Source: Portulaca oleracea (Eukaryota; Streptophyta; Magnoliopsida; Caryophyllales; Portulacaceae). From it: a DNA stretch of 64,000 nt. The position numbers and the translations under genes are program-made. This document shows positions 1-10,759 of the stretch, one piece after another (positions within the stretch are counted from its first letter, which is position 1; each line of letters starts with the position of its first letter). The stretch is taken from the NCBI GenBank assembly GCA_029582165.1, contig CM055881.1:23479594-23543593 (forward strand), in the 5' to 3' direction. Below the pieces are notes generated by a model. It ran no database searches, was not told where the DNA came from, and was given only the letters and a program-made list of their open reading frames with translations.

Positions 1-1
1 G

Positions 2-580
2 CCAACTGAGAAAGAAGTCAGGCTCGCAAAAATGGCCATGGCTAAGCAGAAGAGGATGGACAATCCTCCTACCTTGTTCCAAATCAAGCCCTATCCACTC
101 ACTCTGAATAGGCAATTCGTTAGGGAAGGTGATGACTTCCCTTACTATGGGTTCCCTGAGCCATTCTATCTGAAGAACAAAGGAATTCAAGTCGCTGGGC
201 TAGAAGTCTTCAATGGTTGCTCCATTAATATGGCTACTGTCTTTGTTCCCGCTCATGACAAACAGCCACCATTAGAATGGACTCATCTAGCTGGGAGCAA
301 CATTTTTGGCATGTTGTTTGAACAAGAAGTTGTCCAAGAGAAGTCTGAAGCTGACACTGTTATTGCAGTATTATCCAACCCGAGCTTTGACCCAAGTTCC
401 ATGATTACTGAAGACGGAGGAATTAAGGCGGTCTCGTGGGTCGATGCTGAGGAGAATAGCTTTGTTTTATTTGTAGGAGAGTCTGTTCCTAAGGGCATAT
501 AGTCAGGTCCTAAGAGTCTAGAGTCTGACGAGTCTGATCTTGAGTCTGCTGGTGATGAATTCCTTTCCGCATTCAATAAG
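2..580 (+). pseudogene. Tat gag-pol linker region upstream of reverse transcriptase (fragment)
   Basis: An open frame of 156 codons starts at 32 and ends in a TAG at 500-502. Related coding sense seems to continue toward the RT frame that opens at 581. It has no motif I can name. Position suggests the region between protease and RT of the polyprotein. The protease itself is not visible and should lie left of the window. The in-frame stop shows that the polyprotein is broken here. Confidence 0.55.
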
Positions 581-1699
581 ATGAACCTTTCTGCTTACTC
601 TGATTCTTCTTTCCCCTCTTCCCTGAACTGTTGCGTCAATAATAATCTGGAATTTAATGAACCCTTAAAAGAATTTTCTAATGAACATGAGCATAAAATA
701 GCGGTGTTAGAAGACACCATCAACATAAATGTGGGCACAGAAGAGCAACCTCGGGAGTTGAAGTTAGGTAGTTCGCTCACAGCAGAAGAACGGGTAGCAT
801 TCACAGAGCTTCTCAAGGAGTTTGTGGTAGTATTCGCATGGTCCTACGAGGACATACCGGGGATTGACAAGGAGATCGCGGAGCATACCATACCTTTTCT
901 CCCTAATGCAAAACCTGTTCGAAAGGCTAGGAGGATTAAGCCTGAATGGGCTAAGAAGATCGAAGAGGAAGTGATCAAACAACTTAATGCTAAATTTATC
1001 AAAGCAGTTCAATATCCCGAATGGATTGCTAATATTATCCCAGTGCCTAAGAAAGATTGGAAAGTGCGCATGTGTGTAGACTTTCGAGACCTTAACAAAG
1101 CCAGTCCCAAGGATAGTTTCCCATTACCTCACATCGATGTATTGGTGGATAACACTTGCGGACATGAGCTCTTGTCCTTTATGGACGGATATGCTGGGTA
1201 CAATCAAATAAAAATGGTAGAAGAAGATACGGAGAAAACCTCCTTCATAACACCATGGGGAACGTACTTTTACGTAGTCATGCCTTTCGGTCTCAAAAAC
1301 ACCGGAGCAACATATCAGAGGGCTGCCAACATCCTACTTCATGACATGATGCACATAGAAGTAGAGGTTTATGTGGATGACATGATTGTTAAGTCCAAAA
1401 CAAGAGAGGAGCATATTCCTAACATCCGCAAGTTCTTTCTGCGACTTCACAAATACAAGATGCGGCTTAATCCAACAAAGTGCACCTTTGGTGTTACCTC
1501 TGGGAAGCTGCTAGGTTATGTGGTTAGTCAACGGGGTATTGAAGTTGACCCTTCAAAAATAAAGACTATCCAAGAGTTGCAACCGCCAAGGATAGAAAAA
1601 GAAATAAGAGGCTTCCTGGGACGATTCCAGTACATCAGCAGGTTCATCTCAAAGCTCACCATGACTTGTGAACCTTTGTTTAAGAAGCTGAAGAAATGA
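581..1699 (+). pseudogene. Reverse transcriptase of Tat element
   Basis: The frame encodes a nearly full Ty3/gypsy reverse transcriptase of about 370 residues. Visible blocks are the VPKKDWKVRMCVDFRDLNKA palm segment, the MPFGLKNTGATYQ block and the catalytic YVDD box followed by MIVKS, a variant common in Tat elements. The thumb block GFLGRFQYISRFI follows. The two aspartates of YVDD are intact. The frame ends in a TGA at 1697-1699 right after the thumb, where sense would otherwise run on into RNase H, so this is a point-mutated stop inside the polyprotein. The protein would copy element RNA into DNA in virus-like particles. Confidence 0.9.
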
Positions 1700-2769
1700 A
1701 GCAAAATAGAATGGGACGACCAATGTCAAGCTGCTTTCGATAAAATAAAGGAATATTTGCAGCATCCTCCAGTCCACATGTCGCCAGTGCTAGATGAGCC
1801 TCTACTCCTTTACCTTACAGTGACCAGCTTCGCAATGGGGGCTATGTTGGCTCAAAAGGTAAAAGGTCAAGAGAGCGCCATCTACTGCCTGAGCAAGAAG
1901 TTTCTAGACTATGAAAGTCGATATGCTGATATAGAGAAAATGGCTCTTGCATTAGTGTGGGTCACCAAAAAGCTAAGGCATTACATGCTTTCGCATACAG
2001 TATATGTCATAGCTGAGAATAATCCCATCAAATTCATCATGGAGCAACCTACCATCAACAACCGCATCGCTCGATGGGTGGTCATGCTTTCAGAGTTCAA
2101 TCTTCAGTACCTACCCCAGAAATCCATCAAAGGACGAGTTGTTTCAGATTTCTTGGTTGCTTCACCATCACAAGAACCTCCAAGCACTCACTTGGAATTC
2201 CCAGACGAAGATGTATTCTTCACTGATGAAATAACATGGGAAATGTATTTTGACGGAGCTTCTAACCAAATGGGTTGTGGAATAGGAGTCTTATTAATCT
2301 CTCCAAAAGGGGCACATGTCCCTGTATTTGTAAAGTTGGATTTTGATGCTACTAACAACGCTGCCGAATATGAAGCATGCATCAAGGGTTTACAAGCTGC
2401 TTTGACCTTAGGTATACACCATATAAAGGTCTTTGGAGATTCTAGCCTCATTATCAATCAGGCTAAGAATACATGGAAAGTTCAAAATGAATACCTTATG
2501 GCTATCAGCAGAAGCTCTTGGGACTTGCTGACCAATTTAAGCAAATTAGCTTCCAATACCTTTCAAGGGATCCTAATGATTTAGTCGATGCTCTAGCCAA
2601 GTTGTTTTCAATGATATCGATCCCATCAGGCACGCTCCAGCTACCAATAGTAGTAGAGCGACAGTCTGAGCCAGCATATGTCTGCAATATGGTGACACAA
2701 GAAGAAGAAACTGAGGAATGGTTTCATGACACAATTTTCTTCGAAAAGGAGAATATCCAGCTGAGTTAG
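1700..2769 (+). pseudogene. RNase H plus archaeal-type RNase H (aRH) of Tat element
   Basis: Residues from about 1757 give the Ty3-type RNase H (VLDEPLLLYL, then ESAIYCLSKKFL and HTVYVIAENNP). A second RNase H fold starts near 2236 with YFDGASNQMGCGIG, followed by NNAAEYEACIKGL and VFGDSSLIINQ. These are the three acidic motifs (D, E, D) of the archaeal-type domain, all retained. A frameshift near 2510-2590 moves the tail into another frame (2518-2769, FQYLSRDPNDLVDALAKL). Two RNase H domains in tandem identify the Tat lineage. The role is removal of RNA from the RNA-DNA hybrid. Confidence 0.87.
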
Positions 2770-2816
2770 ATGCTCGAGGACAACGGGCAATCAGATCCTT
2801 AGCAGCATAATACTGC

Positions 2817-3958
2817 TTGATCCAAGATTGCCTTTACAAGAAGTCACCTACGGGTATAAATTTGTTATGCATCGATGCTAAAAGTGCAAAGGAGATCATG
2901 ACTACTGTACATGGAGGAGAGTGTGGGCCTCACATGAATGGGCGTATGCTAGTAAAGAAGATTCAAAGGGTTGGTTACTATTGGTCTACTATGGAAGCAG
3001 ACTGCCTAGATTTTATTCGAAGGTGTCACAAATGCAAGGGGTACGCCAATTTGCAGCATCAACCCCCCTTGTATTTGACTACTTTGACATCTCCATGGCC
3101 ATTTTCAGTATGGGGTATCAAATTATTGGCAAGATACACCCAACAGGAACTGGAGGACATGAATACATTTTGGTTGCCATCGATTACTTCACTAAGTGGG
3201 TGGAGGCAACCTCTTATGCCAAGCTCACATCTAAACAAGTGGCCAAGTTTATCCTTCAAAACATCATATGTTGATATGGAGTGCCTCATGAGATCATCAA
3301 CGATAATGGAAGCCATTTTCGGAAAGAACTGGATGCTTTACTCACCACTTACAATATTCAGCACCACCGGTCTTCACCCTATCGACCTCAAGCTAATGGA
3401 GCTGTGGAAGCGGCCAATAAAATAGTGGCAGGAATCATTAAGAAGATGGCTGTCACTTACAAAGATTGGTCCGACAAATTAGCATTCGCCTTCTGGGGAT
3501 ACCGAACCTCTAGACGAACTGCTACATGTGCAACACCATATTCTTAAGTGCATGGGATGGAAGTAGTCTTGCCGGTTAAAGTAGCAATCCCTTCACTACG
3601 AATAGTGGGAGAAAGTCAATTGCCATAAGCTGATTGGGCTAGGGCAAGGTTCGAGGAGTTAATGTTAATGGATGAAAGGCGATTAAGGGCATTGCATAAT
3701 GTGCAAGGGTACCAAAGCAGGATCACTCGTGCTTTTAATAAGAAGGTGAAAAGTCATTCACTTCAAGTAGGTGATCTGGTGCTTAAGGAAATGAGAGCAC
3801 CTATCGAGACCCAAGGGGAAAATTTGCACCCAATTGGAAGGGCCCTTATTTGATTAAGGATATTTTGCCAGGAGGAGCGGCTCGTTTAGCCACTATAGAT
3901 GGAGAAGATATGATCCAGCCCACGAATTTGGATCAGCTCAAGCGTTATTATGCTTAAT
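2817..3958 (+). pseudogene. Integrase of Tat element, several frameshifts and stops
   Basis: The N-terminal zinc-binding region is visible as RRCHKCKGYANLQHQPP near 2960-3065. The catalytic core is split over three frames: HPTGTGGHEYILVAIDYFTKWVEA (3145-3205), INDNGSHF (second catalytic Asp, near 3297-3318) and PYRPQANGAVEAAN (catalytic Glu, near 3380-3417). The first catalytic Asp, expected after VWGI near 3116-3124, is lost at a frame change that looks like a one-base deletion. The C-terminal part (RRLRALHNVQGYQ, then VGDLVLKE) continues to about 3855 with stops at 3545, 3626 and 3852. The tail ends near the TAA at 3956. The enzyme would insert the cDNA; here it is inactive. Confidence 0.85.
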
Positions 3959-4187
3959 ACAACCAAGCAACTGTGAAACCAGTTTTCAGACACTTGGTGT
4001 ATATTCGATAAATGCTCATGTATATGAGAAAAATAAAGTTTGTAAGAGTACAATAATTGTGAACAATATTTCTTCTTTTATTGATAATGTAAGTACATTG
4101 CTTGTAAATAAGATAAATTCAAAAGGCATAATTAAATAAAAGATTATTCTGGCAAAACAGTTCAGTTCCTTCACTCTCATCCGTCTC
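3959..4187. other. Gap between pol end and antisense ORF
   Basis: This is AT-rich sequence with no open frame. It separates the end of pol on the plus strand from the end of the antisense ORF. I see no further feature. Confidence 0.6.
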
Positions 4188-4970
4188 CTAATCTTGTTTC
4201 ACCTCATCCTCTTCGCCAGTGAGCTCGTGATCAATTTCCATGTCTCTAGGCCCATTTGGGTCTACCTCTTTACCTTTGGGTTTATAGACCCGCCTACTTG
4301 GTTTTCGCGTCTCCACTCTCGGACCAAGCCGGTCTTTCATTGTAACTCTTGCACCAAGACGGTCCTTTACTGATGAATGAGGACCTAATCTTTCTTTAAC
4401 GGATGTCCATCTCCTTCTCGCCTCTCCAGCACGGCAAGATTCAACGGCCGCAATTAGCCATCCGTGATAGCCAGCATTAGCAAACTGTGATACATGCGCC
4501 TTTGATGGAGCTTTGAGAGTCGGTCTTCTCTCCCAATATTTCAGCCATGACTCTATCACAGAGCCACAAAGCTTCAGCTGCTCGGGGGCTTCACACAACA
4601 GCTCAGGGATGTTCTGTTTACGGCCTATTTGTCGCCTCACCCGCTCCGAGAAATAAAAGGTCATATGCGTCAAACCGGCAATGCACACATAGGCATTGCG
4701 TGCATCACGGGTCACGTACTTGGAAACGTGCCACCATTCGATCCACCATACAATATCGTGAGGTTCCTTTAGGAATGCAATCCATTATGTTATTGAGTGG
4801 AGACCGGTGTACTTCCTCTTCCTTTGACAATAGTTCGCCAATGCTGAAGAAGGTCGAGGCTCCTTGATGAGGCCCAAATGTTCCATCAACTAGATCTGAC
4901 CATAAAGTTAGCAAGGGTTAAAATTGCATGCCAATTATCCCAAACTAACGAAAAAAAGAAAAAAAAAATG

Positions 4971-4990
4971 TAAAACCCTCACGGGTTTTA
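4971..4990. repeat. Dyad AAAACCC-N4-GGGTTTT (copy 1)
   Basis: A 20-bp inverted repeat with 8-bp arms and spacer TCAC lies inside the apparent intron of antisense ORF A. It is one of nine such dyads spread over the non-coding parts of this Tat element and its LTR. Confidence 0.7.
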
Positions 4991-5065
4991 CAGACAGTAG
5001 AAAAAAAATGAAGAAAGGAGAGGAGAGGAAGAAGTACTTGAAGAAGTAGGGGGCTCCCGCGAAAC

Positions 5066-6084
5066 TAAGGATGGCAGCCAAATCCGAATCCGAAGCGAAT
5101 CCAATTCGTCCGACTAAAAAATCCGAATTCGAATTCGACTAAAAAAACTTTGAATCCAAATCCGATTGAAAAAATCCGACTCCGATTATAATTGGGGCGA
5201 GTATGGAGGTGGCCACCTCCGATCCGATTAAGTCCGATTATAGTCGATCCGATTAAGTCTGATTAAGTCTGATTACAATAATCAATATAAAAAATTAAAA
5301 AAAAAACTGAAAATTAAAATGACCAATTTTTTTATAGTATATTGTAAAAGTTTATTTTTTTTTCTTTTTTTTTTTAAGGGAAATCGTGTATTACTACTAG
5401 CCATTAGGGTTTCATTTCATCAGTTTCACTTCACCTGCCTTGCGCATCCCAGTTCCCGCCCCCCAGGCTCCCAACGTCCCCTTCACTTCACCGCCCTCTT
5501 CTGCCCTTTGCGCATCCCAGCCCCTAGGCTCCCATCCATGCGTCGTTACCACCATCATCCACCACCTTCACTTCACCGCCATTGATTTCTTCTTCCGTGT
5601 TTCGAGTTCTGAGTTCAACGTCATTACCACCATCATCTCCAGTTCAGTCTCCTCTGACCTCTGTCCTCTCGCTCTCTGCATCTGCGCTCGTCTGCGGCCT
5701 GTCTCCTCTCTGTCTCGATCGACGCCATCGCCTCACGACAGCCAACCGTCGCACCCCCTCACAACACCCGACCGCGACGTTAGGACCACCGCACACAAAT
5801 ATTTTTAAGAATTATTGTTGGTGTTTTATTTTAACAAGTATGATATATAATCAAAGGTGATCGGAGTCGAAGGAAATCATTTTATGGAAACGTATAACAG
5901 CTAATCGTAGTCGGAGGTAATCCGATTACCTCCGACTTTGATTACCTCCGATTGAGTTTGGATTTGGAGGTCCTCCGACCTCCAATTAATCGAATTTGGA
6001 GGTGGACATCCACCTCCGATTATTAATTGGAGTAAAGGTGGAGGTACCTACCTCCGATTCGCCTCCGACCCATTGTCATCCCTA
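5066..6084. mobile_element. hAT-type non-autonomous transposon, copy 1, with 0.5-kb internal segment
   Basis: The element begins TAAGGATGGCA and ends TGTCATCCCTA, which are imperfect terminal inverted repeats. It is flanked by a perfect 8-bp target duplication CGCGAAAC (5058-5065 and 6085-6092), which is diagnostic for hAT elements. Subterminal zones are packed with TCCGATTA, CCTCCGA and their complements, as expected of transposase-binding repeats. Compared with the 568-bp copy at 49862-50429 it holds an extra segment of about 490 bp (5320-5805). That segment is C-rich, contains a short imperfect duplication (CGCATCCCAG... at 5443 and 5511), and looks like a gene leader. It could be the 5' UTR of a lost transposase gene or captured host DNA. 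No transposase is encoded. Confidence 0.88.
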
Positions 6085-6905
6085 CGCGAAACTCATGTTC
6101 CGGATTGTGGTCGTCCAAGCCCATCATAGTCTCCGCTAGCATTAATGGCACCGGGTTGTAACCGCGGGATATCTCTTCAAAAATTTGAATCAAGTTCGCC
6201 GGCCCAGTTCTTTTGCCACCATGATATTAGTAAAACTCACCAAGAAGACATAATAGGAGCGCTCGCACTCGTATCACATGGCCATATTCCAAAGTGTTAG
6301 GAGATTGAAAATATTCAATTATGGTTTGGAAGTGTACCTTTTCGCCGAATATTGCACTTTCGATGACCCGAGATGGAAGGCACAGTAGCTCTTTGTATTG
6401 TTTAGTGACGTCAGTTAATGTTGGAGGTGACGTCGGTCAGGAAAAGTGATTCGTCCCTAGGATTGAGGACTACTCCTCCGGAAGCGGACATAACTCCTTC
6501 AAAGAGAACCAAAAAACGTGCATCTTCGGGTCCCAAAAAGTCTCCGCCGCTCGGAGAAAGTCATGGTTGACCCTCACTTGTCGAAGGCTCAACAAGCTCG
6601 TCAACTTGTATCTCTCGAGGTCTTTCTTCTCTTCCTTGGACAAGGTGCTCATCCAAGTAGCAAGCTTCTTCTCAAACGCCATGGGAACTTAGAAGATTTT
6701 TGTGACTTTTAATGAGTTTTGATGGAGACTTTTGAGAAGAGATGATGGATGTTGATCATATGCATAGGATGAGGTATTTATACACCTTCATCCATGATCA
6801 AAATGGAGCAAAATAGTCAGCAAGCAATCATATATTCGTTGCCCTCAAATCCCATCATTTATGTTATTAACAACGGCTAGCAAAAAATAAAAAAAAGAAA
6901 AGAAA

Positions 6906-7004
6906 ATCAAAACCCGCGGGGGTTTTGATCCTCCCAGACCCACACACGCGTGCCTGGCTAGGCCCAGGCCCAATGCCACCTGAAGAGAAAACCCGCGGGG
7001 GTTT
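6906..7004. repeat. Two AAAACCC-N4-GGGTTTT dyads (copies 2 and 3)
   Basis: Copy 2 (6906-6929) has 10-bp perfect arms around GCGG. Copy 3 (6989-7004) has 6-bp arms around the same spacer. Both lie between the two antisense ORF regions, in sequence that also holds several GGCCCA/TGGGCC words. Confidence 0.7.
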
Positions 7005-7515
7005 AGAGAAGAGTTGGGCCCCGCCTACAATGATCAGCCTGTTTGTCTTTATTTGGGCCTTGTCTCTTGTGAATTAAATCGGCTCGTTCATGTATCTTTT
7101 GGGTTTTGTTGTTGGCCAAATGACGCTTGGTTTTGAATTTTTTGCTCGAATTTACTCCGACACTTAAGTTTTATGTTTTCTTTTATTTTATTTTCTTTTT
7201 GGGGAAGCGGGATTAATTGGGATTAATCCCATCATATAGAAAATCATTCAAACATGCATTAATAAAACATGAAGTTGTGCATTCATCGAGTCTTGCATAA
7301 AGAAAATGAAATACATAAAGAGTCTTGCATAGTCTTGCATACAAAATACATTAAAATGCATGGAGTCTTGCTTGGCATCAGTGTGGTCACCACAGGGAGC
7401 CTGAATCACCGATATCCTTAATCGGATTGTTACGGGCATGTGAAGACCCAACGTTGGAAGTGCCAGCCGTACCAAAATAAGTGTCCCAAGAATAGTAATC
7501 CGGACCAGGAGCAGT
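7005..7515. other. Non-coding spacer between antisense ORFs
   Basis: This stretch holds no ORF I would defend. It contains T-rich tracts and a short internal repeat of GAGTCTTGCATA at about 7289-7340. It separates antisense ORF A from antisense ORF B. Confidence 0.5.
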
Positions 7516-9206
7516 CTACACAGGAGGCGATGGTTCAGACAGAGGCACTCCTGAAGGATGTATATTCGACGGTGAAGACATAGAATGCTCCTGTGAAGCG
7601 GCTAACCATGAATGATCGAGAACCTGCCACTCAACAGATGGGGTAGGCCATACAGGACCGATTCCATAACCGGGGGCTGGCCAACCAGAATAAGCAGATC
7701 CTCCCAGCCAAGAGTGTTGAGGCGCAGACCACTCTCGTGAACCCATGGGCCATGATGGACCCATCCTAGGAGCAGGGACAGGCCACCCTGTAGAACCAGA
7801 TCTAAAAGAAGCAGCAGTGTAGGGTGCAGGACGTGAAGTGGCGTCATCCGCTAGGGCCTGACTGCCAGGATACCCTACGGATGCACCTGAGTCACGGTCC
7901 CTCACCACTATCTCCCGACCACGGCAAGCAGAGCGCACTGAAGCTGGAGTACAATGAGAGGGCCGATAGGTGGCGCTTGACTCCAAAGCATCCTCCATCC
8001 AATATGAATGAGGCTGAGTATCACCACCATATCCAGCACTATGATACGACCCTCCCTGAGCAAGTGGCTCCTCCAAGGACATCTGAGCCATGTCCTCTTC
8101 CATACTCGGAGGACGACGATCTCTACTACCGGACCTGCTACGATGAGACCTAGTTGAGTGTTGACCCTCGACCAGAACGCCTTTGCCACGACCCTCTGGT
8201 ACAGGTGCTAGAGGAGGACGAGAAGATCCACCAACTTCTTCTCGAGATCGACCTCGAGAAGAATATTCCCCTACCGAAGAGCGACGTGGGGGCTTTGTGC
8301 GAGGAGCACCTACAGTAGAATGCCGGGGTGGTTCCCTGGGAATAAATTCCACATCAACCTCCATATTGGCCCTTCCGGCGGTATTGCCTCGATATCTACC
8401 TGAGCCGGTGAATGCCCGGTCAATATGTTTCTTCATGGTGCTCCACTCTAAGTTAGTTGTCAAAGGAAAGCCCTTCTTGGCTGAAAGATAGCAAAATCAG
8501 GGTTATCTATAAGTAACATGTGGGATAAAAGGGAAGCAACATAAAATGAAGAATTACCGGTTTCCGTTCAAATGCTTGAAGTGTAGAACACTCGTTGCTG
8601 TTCTCCACGTCCAAGAAGCCGCCAATATTTTTCCTCTCTGGTGGAATCTCCACCTCATCAGCCTTGGCATAAGGCCCTAGTTCTAGATTTTCTGGTCAGA
8701 AATCAACCAAAACATAATAAAGATAAAGGAGAAAGATACATACCACTCGGGGAGTAAAACGGCTAAGATAACGCTAGAACTCTTTATTGAATTGCTCATG
8801 CGGAACGTCATGCACAAAGTTGTCAAAATCCTGACCTCGAATCATATCCCTCAGAACACCCGGGTCAACATGCCATGGCTCAAACATATGCTCCGATGGA
8901 TCCCGGGGACTAAGGCTAGGATATCCCCCTAGGATCTGCCTCGGCATAAATAAAAAGGGCCATTTAACATCATGAAGCTATAATTCAAGGCATGCTTAAA
9001 ATAATGAAAATCGACAAGACATGAAAAATAAATTCGTGCTTGCTCATTTTTACATTAAACTAAACATAAAAAAAAAAAAGAGGCTTCAGAAATTACCTTG
9101 CCATGAGAATGGTAGAACCAAGCATGGTTCCAAGATTGAATGGTGAGGTCTGAAGGGTCAGCTCCACACCAGGAATGAAGTTGCGCCGTGAAGACATCTC
9201 ATGGGG
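7516..9206 (-). pseudogene. Antisense ORF B: low-complexity Pro/Ser/Arg-rich protein, probably multi-exon
   Basis: The main block is a 315-codon minus-strand frame (8463-7516), rich in Arg, Ser, Pro, Gly and Trp. It carries two sets of internal repeats: GWPVPAPRMGPSWP/GWPAPGYGIGPVWP followed by HSWLGGS/HSWLAAS, and ATYRPSHCTPASVRS/ATSRPAPYTAASFRS. Upstream, short coding-like pieces (start near 9206, MSSRRNFIPGVEL; then LHDVKWPFLFMPRQ near 8975) are separated by AT-rich stretches with plausible GT-AG borders, suggesting introns. I recognise no family. Its place in the element and its basic, disordered composition would fit a nucleic-acid-binding accessory protein, which is inference only. Confidence 0.5.
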
Positions 9207-9821
9207 TCATGCTGCCGCATGAGGAAGAGGAGGATTCCTATGTCTTTGGGGATGAATTCTCTAAAAAAACCCGAACTTTCTTCAAAAAAGCAAATTTTTC
9301 TAGATAGAAGAAGAAGCGAGAGAGACGTGGAGGAATTGAAGATATGAATGAATGAAATGAATGAGAGGCATGGTATTTATAGAAATGTTGAGTAAACATG
9401 AGCCGCTCGTTTCTAGGACCCGCCTAGAGATGCCAAATACATTTCATTAGCCGAAAATCCAAAGGTTATCATCTTGCCACCCAAAAGAGGAACATGGCTG
9501 CGTTGCAAACTCTCATCCACATGACGACTGGGGCCCACCAAGATTCCCTCAACGAGGAGAAGAAAAAAAATGGAAAACTTTGTTTTTTAATGGTTTTATT
9601 TTTATTTTTACAAGGGCCCAGTTCCGCAGCCCAATTTCGCTCCAGCTCATTCGGAATAAATCATGCGGCCCAAGGACTGCGGCCCAAGGGTTTCCAAGGC
9701 TCAGGTAAAAATCTGAACCCACTTGCATTTCCGAATAGACTAACACTTTGTTTTTTTTATGGTTTTCATGTCACCGCAAAAAAGGGACCAACACACCATC
9801 TGGTTGCAACATAAAAAAGCA
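9207..9821. other. Tat 3' untranslated region before tandem array
   Basis: No ORF is convincing here. The stretch includes GGCCCA-rich segments (9615-9710) and leads into the 50-bp tandem array. The hypervariable 3' region between coding sequence and LTR is a usual place for such arrays in Tat elements. Confidence 0.5.
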
Positions 9822-9834
9822 CCATCATCAGCAG

Positions 9835-10134
9835 CAGTCGTCCAACGGATGTCGCTTAAATGTCTCCGACGACATCATTGAAAGCAGTCGTTCAACGGAT
9901 GCCACTTAAAGGTCTCCGACGACATCATCAGTAGCAGTCGTCCAACGGATGCCACTTAAAGGTCTCCGACGACATTATCAGCGTCAGTCGTCCAACGGAT
10001 GCCACTTAAAGGTCTCCGACGACATCATCAGCAGCAGTCGTCCAACGGATGCCACTTAAAGGTCTCCAACGACATCATCAGCAGCAGTCGTCCAACGGTT
10101 GCCACCTAAAGGCCTCTAACGACATCACCGACAT
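9835..10134 (+). repeat. Tandem array, six copies of a 50-bp unit
   Basis: The landmark CAGTCGTCCAACGG starts at 9835, 9885 (one change), 9935, 9985, 10035 and 10085, giving a period of exactly 50 bp. Each unit continues ATGCCACTTAAAGGTCTCC and GACGACATCATCAGC, with scattered substitutions and no length changes. Partial unit sequence flanks both ends. Tandem arrays just upstream of the 3' LTR are known in Tat elements and can seed satellite DNA. Confidence 0.93.
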
Positions 10135-10241
10135 CATCCGGTCGCCACATAAAAGAGCACCGACAGCATCCATCTTCAAGTCAGACGTCAAGCAGATAAA
10201 ATCTCAAGCTACTTTGACCTTCATCCTATTCAGACTCGATC

Positions 10242-10256
10242 AAAGTGGGGGCTCTC
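10242..10256 (+). other. Polypurine tract of Tat element
   Basis: AAAGTGGGGGCTCTC directly precedes the TGTAG start of the LTR. This is the priming site for plus-strand DNA synthesis, and its position fixes the 5' edge of the 3' LTR. Confidence 0.85.
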
Positions 10257-10398
10257 TGTAGACATTGGGATTTGCACCGACATAATCCCGACCCGTCAAA
10301 AATCTGATAAATCATTTGGGTCGGATACAAAATGGGTCATTGGGCCCATGTGATTGGCGAAGCAAGCACAGCAGCGCAAAATAGCCCACTACCTGGAA

Positions 10399-10674
10399 TA
10401 AAACTCGCATGGGTTTTAATAAATAAAAGCGGCCCAGAACAAAGGCGGCCCAGAAGCATATCCGGCCCAAGCTATTACAAAACCCGCGGGGGTTTTCTAC
10501 TACCCAAGGCACGTCGTTTTGATCCGTCCACATCAGCGATTCGCGTGAAGAATATAAAACCCGCGGGGGTTTTCTCTTCAAAAGTTGGCGCCAAAAATCC
10601 CATGCAAACCCCTTGATTTTAGCTCACGTGGGATTCACTTTTGACCTTGACTTTTTATAACCCGTGGGGGTTAT
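10399..10674. repeat. Four AAAACCC-N4-GGGTTTT dyads in U3 of the LTR
   Basis: Copies at 10399-10418, 10479-10496, 10556-10573 and 10657-10674 lie 78 to 355 bp upstream of the TATA box at 10752. The last reads ATAACCC-GTGG-GGGTTAT: both arms changed together, so pairing is kept. Copy 10399 has one unpaired change. Confidence 0.75.
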
Positions 10675-10751
10675 CTGATTGCATGGGATAGGGGCATGAT
10701 CTTAGGGGTATGTTCCCTTCACTTTCCCTTCAAATCACTACCTCCTTCACC

Positions 10752-10759
10752 TATAAATA
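10752..10759 (+). promoter_or_regulatory. TATA box of Tat LTR
   Basis: TATAAATA sits centrally in the LTR, with four dyads upstream and a CT-rich leader downstream. The transcription start would be expected about 30 bp downstream. This is prediction from sequence only. Confidence 0.6.

Larger units (their letters stand above)
4188..6682 (-). pseudogene. Antisense ORF A: plant-mobile-domain/DUF7745-like protein, interrupted
   Basis: Read on the minus strand, the frame opens at 6682 (MAFEKKLATWMSTL). It contains a plant mobile domain-like start (FLRAAETFWDPKMHVFWF, then LCPLPEE), and continues past a stop near 6470 through QYKELLCLPSRV, RVRALLLCLLGEF and MLAETMMGLDDHN to the hAT-type insertion at 5066-6084. 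Past the insertion, sense resumes as GSPLLLQ. An apparent intron follows (donor CAA|GTACTT near 5030, acceptor GGTCAG near 4894). The tail runs DLVDGTFGPHQGAS to a stop near 4188 and has three SVKERLG/SVKDRLG/TMKDRLG repeats. Antisense ORFs between pol and the 3' LTR are known in Tat elements, but their role is unclear. Family assignment is from memory of motif style. Confidence 0.65.

Noticed and set aside
5319..5860. Three overlapping plus-strand frames of 88-122 codons
   Set aside because: They lie in the C-rich internal part of the hAT-type element, have biased composition (Pro, Ser, His) and overlap in different frames. No protein family fits.
9835..10134. Possible CRISPR-like array
   Set aside because: The 50-bp units are contiguous tandem repeats without unique spacers, and the genome is a plant's.
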